Source: Synura sp. LO234KE
Taxonomy: Eukaryota > Sar > Synurophyceae > Synurales > Mallomonadaceae
Direction of reading: 5' to 3'
Length of the DNA: 14,119 nt
NCBI GenBank assembly: GCA_015143735.1
Contig: VKHC01000266.1
Location: forward strand, 1 to 14,119
A program made the position numbers and the translations under genes. Positions 1 to 8,132 of the stretch are shown one piece after another; position 1 is the stretch's first letter; each line of letters begins with the position of its first letter. The notes beneath the pieces were generated by a model. It was not told the origin of the DNA. It was given only the letters and a program-made list of their open reading frames with translations, and searched no databases.

Positions 1-1980
1 GCTATGCTACACCCATATGTCTCCCCTCCCCGCCCCTGGATGCATCTGCATGGGTGGAGATTCCCCTTGCTTTAGTAGGGAACATTGTAGCATATTTAGA
101 CACCCCTGGGGAGTAATTTTCTCCCCCCGTGTAACACCCGGACATGGGGCTTTCTCCCCCTGCCTCTACTAGGTCATGCGGCATGCCATTTGGTGCACAG
201 GGGTTAGTTATTGATTCAGTGGTGCAATGGTGCTGTCGACCCTCCGTCTGACTAGTCCTTCATTTTATTTCTCTACTAATAACAACTGATTTTCGGCGAA
301 AAACGGTCTGATTTGACTAGGCCTCAGAGAGAAATATCAGTGTCGTTGAAGCGGTGGGCATATACTCCCCACCCCGCTGTCCCGGAAGAGAGCGACAGAA
401 CCGTCGATATAGAGGACGACATCAGGGGAAGAGAGCGGAGGATGACCGGTGAGAACTTTTGCCACATACTCGCCTGCCGTTTGTGGCGTTTTAAACCGCT
501 TTAAGTTGCTCCGGGTCCCGACGGTGTACGACCTCTTTCCGAAAGATGTACACCCATGGGACGTGACCAAGTCGGACTTCTTAGAGCACCCTCGGAAATG
601 TTTGTACTTACGCTTAAGGAAGCGGAGAGTAGCGGGGTCTATTGTGGAATTTCTGGTCATGACTCGATATACTTAGCCTGTTCTGGCCTCTCAGAGTTTA
701 TTAACGCGCTTTGCTAGTGTTCTGGGGCGACATCAACCAGGACAGCTGTGATTTTTTAAGTAGAGTCCGACCGAGGGAAGGAGAACAATGTGGAGAGTGC
801 CCCCAGTTTGTTGGAGTTTCAATTAACAAACACGACAGATATGATATCCTTCTGGAAGTAGAACAAGCTGGAGGAGTTTATAGGGAGAAGGCTCTGCTCG
901 CGGTCTGTGGTGACAGAATACCGCTCGAGTTTTTCGTCGCGGACAGTACGACACTGCCCGAGCAAATGGTGTGGGCAGCAACGGAAAACAATGTCATATG
1001 CGTCGTCCTATTGTTGTTCGAAGAGGCGGAAAGGACCCCAACATAGGCCCCGAGATTATAGAGACACATGGATAGAACCACATCGTCTGCACGGGCTGAG
1101 TTTCCTTTATCGATATGGGCCGGATGGCCTTTATAACATTTATGAAAGACGCAAAGTCGCCAGTGTTGATGTGGTACTCAACTCCGAGACTCTTGAATGT
1201 ACCCTCAGTCTTAGTTGAACCCGTTGAGGAATTTAGTCGGGGATATGGACAAGGAGGTCAGTTTGGTCAGGGGATAGAGGAAGAAATCACCCAAAGTGGG
1301 GCGCTCGAAGTTTGTTTGACGCAATGGAGGAATCGAAGGCAACTGCATAAGTCGAGACCAGATCCGCTGTGCGTTGAAGTCCTTTGAGAGTGACTCCAAG
1401 TCGTCGGCGAAGCAAATATTCAGAGCAGTGCACGTGGAGCGATTGAGCTTGAAAAGGAAGTGGTAGCTCGGATTGGGGTGTGTTTTCTAGCATGGTGAGG
1501 AGTGGCTACATCAAAGTCTGCATGCCGAGTAAAGAGGCTACGAATATCCGCTTGCCCCATACCTTGTTCCGGATTGAAGACAAATGGTTGGACACCGCTC
1601 AGACCATACACGTCCCACCGCTCAAGGGCAGTTAATGTGCGAAATCTAGTATACCCCACCTCGTGGAAGTCCACGAGCCACTAAGCTACTTACATCGGTA
1701 CACCAAGGGGAAGTCAGCAAAGGAGAATGAAGGGTTTCGACACCTGATTAAATGCTTTCTTCATATCCCAAAATGGAACCGTACAGGGAGTGCTGTTCGT
1801 CCTAGCGACGTCAGGGTGTTGAGAAGTTGAAGTGGGGCAGTGTCCGTGCCCCGCTTGGGCGGTGAGACCAGTGTATGTCGAGAGGACCAAACGGTGGTCA
1901 GACAGCCCAAACCATGACGCCGCAGCTCCTGTGTTGTACTGGGACAGAATTCATTCACAACGTCAGTTTCCATGACTCCT
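1..1980. other. Moderately GC-rich stretch with no convincing gene; possible decayed mobile-element DNA
   Basis: No continuous coding frame is visible: open stretches of 60-110 codons occur on both strands and overlap each other, as expected of decayed or non-coding DNA in a GC-richer context. Two weak hints point to a minus-strand retroelement. At 337-660 (minus) a 107-codon frame contains the string DVVLYIDGS followed by SGVG, which resembles the first motif of an RNase H domain. At 130-136 the minus strand reads TGTTACA, a common LTR start, next to a purine-rich tract (minus strand of 150-167). I found no matching second LTR, primer-binding site or integrase. The left edge runs off the window. 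This is description, not identification. Confidence 0.25.
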
Positions 1981-2870
1981 TCGGGTATAAAACTTATGTT
2001 CTACTAACATAAACTTAACTATCTGATCCTCAGTCGATCCGCTTGTCAGCTATCTCAATGGATTGACGAATCAAGAACTCAACTGTTCTTGTATTGCCCG
2101 CAACTAAGTTTATCAACTAAACTAGATTATACTCCCTGCTAACTTTCACTAGAGTTATAATAACAAGAGGAAAGGATTGCAAGCAAGCAAATACTTAATT
2201 AGAAACTCAAGCTAGAGTGCGAAAGACACGAAGTACGCTCCATGGGTGGTTGTGCTAGAAAAGCCAAAGGAGCAAGTCCAGACACAATAGTGCGCTGCTT
2301 CCTTGTAAAGTTGGAACATATGTGATTTAATAAGTCTACCTAATATTCATTTTCTATAACTATATTTATATAATGTGTCTATAAGTGTGCGACATAAAAT
2401 GGTGCGAAACACTATGAATGATATGTATTAAATGTGTTACATATGCATGATTATCTTACATATGTCTAAGTAAATATTAGCATTGAACGACTGAAATTTC
2501 CTAGCGGGCTAATATTGTGTTAGCGTATTAGAGCTACCAAAATGGTACAACAGCAAGATGCTAGAAGCTACCTAGAGAAGTAGATGTAGTTAGTAGCTAG
2601 TTTGAAAATCTAAATAAAAGCGAGATAGAGCTTGAAGTGCGCAGGAGAAAAAATTAGTACCGACCGATACCGCGACACCCAAAGTGGGAAGTATATAGAT
2701 AATATCTGGGCAGAAACAAAGTTCCTAAATAGTTATGAAAGCATAAATGTATGACACTGTTAGACGAGTGGTGCCCCCGTAAATTACGGATAGACCTACT
2801 TCTACACGTAGATTACATCAGTGGAGACGTATGACATAGTGCAGAGTAGGGACAAGGCATACCGCTTTGA
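1981..2870. other. AT-rich gene-free stretch
   Basis: Composition becomes clearly AT-rich compared with both sides. All six frames are closed frequently and no ORF of 60 codons is present. Several short TACATATG-like words occur around 2440-2470, but no repeat array, RNA gene or splice-bounded exon is recognisable. It could be an insertion or a spacer between the two GC-richer blocks that flank it. Confidence 0.4.
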
Positions 2871-4190
2871 GGCCTAGCTCCGGCCTGGACTGTCGTAGAC
2901 AGCATTTCGCCTGGTTTTTAGGAGCCCATTCGTCGATGAGCACCAAGCTGTCCACTCTGGCAACGGACAAGAAAGCTAGTAAAGTTCTTCATGTTTGAAG
3001 CCGTCTAGGCCATTCACATGGTAGAAGACCGCTCGGTAGTCATCCACAGCCCCCGAGTGACCATGACGAGAATGTTTGAAGACGTTTGGGTTGCAAATAT
3101 CGGAGAAAATCCTGTAGAGCAGTGGATCCTAAGGCGGTGCGCTCCACTGCAGATGCAATCGGGACCGGTGGGGGCGTACAGTAAGGCTTACGGGAGTCCA
3201 AGAGACACAGCCAGCCTCGAGAGAAGGGGACCTAAAAAGGAGCCGCCGTACCATGAAGCTCTCTTTTACGTCTAAGAGCGTGAGATACGGGTGCCGAGAG
3301 AGAACCGCTGAAGTGAGGAAGCGTGGTTTCAGACTTGTTACGCGAGAGGTGGTGTTGATTACTTGAGGAGAACATGAGTACGCTCCCGCCAAAATATAAT
3401 TCATGACTGGGAGAATGGTTTCAGAGTAGGAAGATAAGGGATGGTCAAATCAATCGAAGTCAGGCACTTTTTGGGTAGTGACCGTGGGGAGTTGGGAGTG
3501 TAAATGTGTTGACACCCTCCGTGTGATAGCATTCTTGAATGACCCAGGTTTGCTGCATACAGAAGGACTGTGTCAGTACCGTGGTTCATCGTACGCAGCA
3601 AAGTTGTCAGAACCAAGAAGGTCCCCCCCGGGGGACGAAAGAAGCTGGTAACCGTGAATCAGTGGATACGTAAAGGGGTCGAGTGTGCCGCTCCAAACTG
3701 GAGAGTTTTCGCGACAGTGCGTAGACCATATCCCGATTGGGACACAAGAACAGAACCACCCACGAGATCAGGAGAGGTAACCTCAATATGCCGAAAGCGA
3801 TGCTGAGATGGAGAGCCTGTCGTAGTATTCAGACAAGTCCGAGGACGGCGAAGGGAAATCGGAGTAGGCCAAAGTACGGAATTGGACATCCTGCAGGGTG
3901 TCCGTCAAAGGGGGTCCAATGAGGTGGAAACGAGAGCTGATTGGGAACGAGTGGGACGGGAAATCTCTCATCGTATCGATACAGACATCCGGGCGTCCAT
4001 GAATAGTTGCGACAGTTGTCTGACAGCCTAATTGTGTTAGATTTGATCCGGAGAGCGCTTGGCAGAAGCTGGCGGAGCCCTTTGGGGCCCCTCCACGGAG
4101 AGAAATGAGCTTGGGTATGAGCCCCATGTAGGCGAGTGGAGACAAGCCAAGCTAGGAGATGGGAATATGGTTCAGCACCAAAGACTTCTT
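2871..4190. other. Purine-rich (+ strand), GC-richer stretch with no recognised gene
   Basis: The composition resembles 300-1980 and changes abruptly to AT-rich sequence near 4195. Open frames of 60-120 codons occur on both strands, the longest on the minus strand at 3783-4145, and none resembles a family I know with confidence. The minus-strand frame at 3129-3404 has a string LTLLDVKESF that loosely resembles reverse-transcriptase motif A. With the RNase H-like string at 337-660 on the same strand, this could mean a decayed retroelement interrupted by the AT-rich block, but neither motif is strong. A short perfect inverted repeat GTCCCCC/GGGGGAC lies at 3622-3636. Confidence 0.25.
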
Positions 4191-5006
4191 TTCGCGAAAA
4201 GTTAACTAATTAATTACGTCATCGTTCGAGAAGATCAGAAATAGAATTCGATTTTACGTCAGATATCATTCAACAGAAAGATTCATGGGAACGTGCAACT
4301 CCTAGAAGTTCAATATAGGGATATATGTACAAACCACCAAGTTTAGAGTATTAGAAACTTTTAGACACCACCCGACCAACTTCAACAATATCACAACATA
4401 TTTCCACACATAGGTCTATGCATATATCCGCCAATAAGACTATCTCGTGACGCCCAAACGCCGTGTTGAAGCCAAATTTTGGATCAGTAGAATAAAAGCA
4501 GAATTAGAGGTTTCAATAAGTAAAAGCATCAATTCTGGATACATCGCAAGAAGAATGATGGAAAACGATAGATTATTTCAAGAGAACTTCCCTTCAACAT
4601 AGTTACACTTTTTGATTTAAGTCGAAAGTGCTCTGTATACGTTCGTCAGGAACTATCCGGCCCGAAAACCCTAACCCCAACCCTTGGCGAAAATTTCGAA
4701 AATATCTGATCATCGAAAAACATGAATATCTCAATAATCAGGATGAGTTAGGACTTGAAACAAGTTGTACAATGCTTGTTCATCCTGCCAGTCTATGAAA
4801 TTATAAGAAATGTTGCGAGAAATGATAAGTAGAAAATTTCGGAAAACGCAGGAAAAGTTCAATATATTGGAAAATTGAACTTTTGATATAAATGAGTAAT
4901 GACCGAAATACTTGCAGATATAAATATCATTATCCTCCCCAATGAACTTATTAGCTCAATTCACATCTCACTTCTGAAAAATCCAAAATTAAAAAATCAA
5001 TTTCAG
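4191..5006 (+). other. AT-rich stretch upstream of a multi-exon gene end, with two exon-like open frames
   Basis: Two stop-to-stop open frames on the + strand stand out in this AT-rich DNA: 4438-4602 (54 codons, including GYIARRMMENDRLFQ) and 4616-4798 (60 codons, including FRKYLIIEKHEYLNNQ). Both have protein-like composition and lie immediately upstream of the splice-bounded segments at 5007-5483, so they may be further exons of the same gene. They are in different frames and I could not place clear donor and acceptor sites between them, so they are not called as exons. A C-rich CCCTAACCCC tract at 4669-4684 lies within the second frame. Confidence 0.25.
4853..4884. repeat. Perfect 11-bp inverted repeat (hairpin)
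   Basis: AAAAGTTCAAT (4853-4863) and ATTGAACTTTT (4874-4884) are exact reverse complements separated by 10 bases. The element lies in AT-rich non-coding or intronic sequence upstream of the exon-like segment at 5007. Its role is unknown; it could be a structured intron element or part of a small mobile-element remnant. Confidence 0.6.
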
Positions 5007-5483
5007 CCCCAAATTTTCTGATCTCGATGAACTTGATGAAATGGTCAACATCACTTTGGGAATATCTCAGGTAATGACCATAAATCAATTCGCCATCAAA
5101 AAATCAACTGATTCCATCTTATTTCAGAAAGTTGCCAAGTTCAAAAACCCATTACTCGTTCAACTGATCCATTCATACAGGTAAGAGTGGATATACATAA
5201 TACCTGTCCCCCATGACATTTTTCTTGCAGATTTACCAATGAATCGCTTTGAAACAGCTCCAAAGTCACCTAAGCTCCTATACCTCCAGGTACGCCGTCT
5301 GCTACGTCAGCTTCAAGTTGAACCATATGCTGCCTCCCAACTGCAAATTATTTCCGCATCTCATTTACATCTCCCTACACGATTTCCTTGCAGATCCAAC
5401 TGTCGCGCTACCTCACAGCATCCGGAAACACTCCAAACGTCGAGCCGTCCAACCAACCCCAAGGAGCAGCTAACGGATACTGA
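5007..5483 (+). CDS. 3' end of a multi-exon gene of unknown function (model uncertain, possibly a pseudogene)
   Basis: Four short segments are bounded by good splice signals: 5007-5070, 5128-5180, 5231-5289 and 5394-5483. Acceptors are pyrimidine-rich (…TTTCAG, …TTTCAG, …TTGCAG, …TTGCAG) and donors read AG|GTAATG, AG|GTAAGA and AG|GTACGC, giving introns of 57, 50 and 104 nt. Segments 1 and 2 read as one acidic then hydrophobic frame (SDLDELDEMVNITLGISQ, then KVAKFKNPLLVQLIHSYR). Segments 3 and 4 read as another (NRFETAPKSPKLLYLQ, then IQLSRYLTASGN…) ending at TGA 5481-5483. The two pairs are out of phase. Spliced straight through, the first frame stops at 5249-5251, and the frame required by segments 3-4 meets a TGA inside segment 2. 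Joining segment 2 directly to segment 4 instead stays open to 5601 with a Leu-rich hydrophobic end. I recognise no domain. It is a gene with a different splice pattern, a frameshifted copy, or a misleading set of sites. Confidence 0.4.
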
Positions 5484-5884
5484 ACCTCCTTCCGCGATAT
5501 CTAACCACACGTCTTACCATTTCCTCTTTCTGTTATTGCCATATCTCCCGCTGCCCGTTACGTCGACACTCCTGCTCCTTGCCCTTCTCTATGCCTCTTG
5601 ACTCGTGCGTGCCAACCGTGCCCGCACTTTCTGATCGTTTATGACACTCCTCCCATACAACACACATACATGTCATGCCTTGCACAAAACGTTCTTCATA
5701 ACATGTAACACGATGTAGCAAACCCGCCGCGATCATATATGTAATTAAATAGAACCTTTCGCGATTATATAGTGTTGCTACCTAAACTAGCAAAGAAATA
5801 GATATTTTAAAGAGATGTACCCAGTAAGTGAAGTAGAAGTAAGTGTAGATTAAAAACAAAAGTGTAGCGAGTGTTACCGCACCA

Positions 5885-5890
5885 AATAAA
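5885..5890 (+). promoter_or_regulatory. Candidate poly(A) signal AATAAA
   Basis: Canonical hexamer about 400 nt downstream of the last exon-like segment of the gene ending near 5483. It is the nearest clear AATAAA downstream on the + strand and could end that transcript. In AT-rich DNA the hexamer also occurs by chance. Confidence 0.3.
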
Positions 5891-6340
5891 GAAAATCCAG
5901 CCGTTGATTACGGATAGCTCCCGGTGACGGAGATACGTCACCTACTGAGCAGTCGTCTAGCATAGGAACAGTGTACTAAGAGAGTGCACCGTACAGTAGA
6001 GGTAGATAGCAGGTACATAAAATAGCCAGTAGTAGATTATGCAGCCGCTATGCTGCAACACAGAACGTGACACTGCGATGGTGGGCACGAAGGTCAAAGT
6101 GAACATCTGAAGTGAAACTAGAGGCGGCGACAAGGTTATGTTCCATCTTTGCAGCGCAACCGGTAGGGTAGAAGGAACGAGTTTGGATCCATGTGAGGCC
6201 ACGGTAATTTCCACTGAATAATATTGGTGTTGTTCCTTTTTGCTGGCTGCGTTGACCCTCTTACTCAGTTCTATGCCAGCGAAGTCGATACGAGCGGACC
6301 CAAAACCGCAAAATGTAGCCTGGGTCAGAGAGTGTTACAT

Positions 6341-6393
6341 ATGTCCCCGAGCCTGGCACGTCCAACTCAATAAGAATTGAAATGTCCCCGAGC
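6341..6393. repeat. 12-bp direct repeat pair
   Basis: ATGTCCCCGAGC occurs exactly at 6341-6352 and 6382-6393. The first copy is preceded by TGTTACAT, giving a weak resemblance to LTR termini. No element can be delimited around it. Confidence 0.4.
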
Positions 6394-7787
6394 AGCCTGA
6401 GTAAAGGTAGACCCACCCTTGACAATTACCGCGGTTGTATCCGGGCGAATTGAGCTGACAGAACCCGGCGACACTTGCTACTTATATTTTACTCATCGAC
6501 TGCATTGCCAAGGAAGTCCGATTTTTAATTATTGCTTGTCCTATACGTCAGCCAGCACGTACGATCAATAGGTTCCGCTTAAACGAAATCTGGCTGAATC
6601 AAGCACCCCCTTTAGAACGGCGTTGTTACGTAATCAAGATCTGTAAATTAACCCGTGACCATGCGTTCCACCGATCGTGCAAGAGCGTCCTGCGCTCGCT
6701 CGGTCCCCTCTCCTCCATGCTAGTATATACCGCGTTCTCCTTGCTGGCAGGGTGGATTGTCCAGTGATTGTTCAGAAGAGATATATTGACTTTTTTCTTT
6801 TTATACTTATTCGGTGGGGCATGAGTATTACCAACCAATTCTATCTCGATAAATGACAGAGTATTGTTACTAAATGTACTGTGATTTATACGTTCCTTGT
6901 TTCTCGCTTGCCGCGAGGAGGAACGCACTGCTTCCTCGATATCTTTCTGATGTTCGAACCAACAATTGGTCGAGCTATTGGCAGCACGAATTACAGCAAT
7001 TCCATGCTAGGACTTGGCTGGTACGAGCTGCTAAAGCGGATCCACGGTCCCACGTGGATTGTGAATGCTTATGTTCATCATGCTATACTATCCCTATGCC
7101 CGTCCCTTCTCATGGCTGGTTCTGGTTGGTTTTCTTCAGAGATCCAGCAACCCTTTCTAAGAATTCTGTTTACTCAAACTTATGTAACTTACTAAAAAGT
7201 AATTATGTAAGAACTTGAGAAGTTAGAGTTCGTTTCAAGTTACGAAGTAGTTTTGAAAAACTTCAAGGCAAAATGTGAGAAATCTAGAATCGTATGCTAG
7301 TTACGACTTGAAGAACTTAGAAAGAATTAAGGTGAGATATAGCAAAGAGATGCACGGTTATATTCCACTTCAACAAATTGGATTCAAATAAAGCCGTAAC
7401 AAAAAAGTATAGAGAATAAGGAACCTCCAGAAATCTTTCGACCATCTAACCCATTACATCAACTCCATCATATTTTCAAATCAGTGAAGATATGCACCGA
7501 AGTCACTCTCTTACGCCGCTACTATTGCATCGCACTAAATTGCTAATAGATTTTCCTTATCTGTGTGATATGCTTAGAAAAAGAATCTACAATAATTCAG
7601 AAATCTAATATGCTCCTCACATATAAGAAATCAACAAAGAGAAGTTCTGGAGAGTTATCAGGTGTTGTTGATACGAGGCCAACGAGAAGGACTAAATAAT
7701 TCTATCGGAGCAAAACTCCTATTGGTCGAAATTGATCTGCACGCCCTCAAAATTGACGAAGTACGCTAAGAAGGAGAATTGGTGGAG

Positions 7788-8024
7788 GTAATCGTTCAAG
7801 ATATGCATCATATGCAAGTTTTTTTCGATGATTTGAACCCTAGTGGCATCTGAATATATCAATAATTTTAGTTAGATGATTACCAAGCTTCTATGCATTT
7901 CCCGAGTTCCCAATATTATTTACAACTCCTTCCTCCTTCTACTTACGCAAACGTTAATCGAAAATGTTTAGTGCTTTAAAAAATATTCAATTAAATTGTT
8001 TCTTTTGCTATATTTTATTCTTAG
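7788..8024 (+). other. Probable 5'UTR intron (copy A)
   Basis: A donor GAG|GTAATCGTT at 7788 and a pyrimidine-rich acceptor …TTATTCTTAG ending at 8024, six nt before the start codon, are both kept in the second copy (13047 and 13278). A conserved AG so close to the ATG in both copies suggests either a 5'UTR intron or a trans-splicing acceptor. If spliced, it removes the upstream ATG at 7964, which is in frame in copy A but absent from copy B. Confidence 0.45.
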
Positions 8025-8029
8025 TAGGT

Positions 8030-8132
8030 ATGATCACAATTTGGATCGCTGTAAGTGCTCTCTTGCGCCTACTTTCCGTTGCCTCATCGGGCGATGTGAA
8101 TCGGAGAAGGGATCAAGCGTCTATTGAAATTG
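8030..8132 (+). CDS. Exon 1: signal peptide (residues 1-34)
   Basis: Reads MITIWIAVSALLRLLSVAS, a hydrophobic core with small residues suitable for signal peptidase cleavage near residue 19, followed by a charged segment NRRRDQASIEI. It ends in phase 1 at G|GTAATAATATTG. The second copy at 13284-13386 has the same length and donor; 8 of its 16 substitutions are silent and none breaks the frame, as expected of coding sequence. Extending to the ATG at 7964 would add 22 hydrophobic residues, but this is not possible in copy B (no ATG, in-frame TAA) and is rejected. Confidence 0.85.

Larger units (their letters stand above)
5484..6865. other. Intergenic stretch
   Basis: It begins with a pyrimidine-rich segment (about 5484-5640) that could be the 3'UTR of the preceding gene. 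After that I see no gene. Minus-strand open frames at 5533-5736, 5957-6214 and 6626-6928 have no recognisable domain or splice context. A pair of 12-bp direct repeats lies at 6341-6393. The stretch ends where similarity to 12183 onward begins. Confidence 0.45.

Noticed and set aside
711-1046. 111-codon + strand open frame
   Set aside because: Composition is protein-like, but I recognise no domain, there is no splice or start context, and neighbouring frames overlap it on both strands.
4669-4684. Telomere-like CCCTAACCCCAACCC tract
   Set aside because: Only about two irregular units, inside unique sequence; not a telomere array.
6940-6985. tRNA-like T-loop GTTCGAAC
   Set aside because: No acceptor stem, D-arm or A-box could be placed around it, and the copy B counterpart does not keep the loop.
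6881-7195. 105-codon open frame just inside the duplicated unit
   Set aside because: The matching DNA in copy B (from about 12195) has stops and frame-changing gaps, including a large deletion, so the frame is not maintained.
7964-8029. Upstream in-frame ATG extending the sedolisin-like protein by 22 residues
   Set aside because: Copy B has no ATG at this place and an in-frame TAA, and a probable splice acceptor lies between it and 8030.
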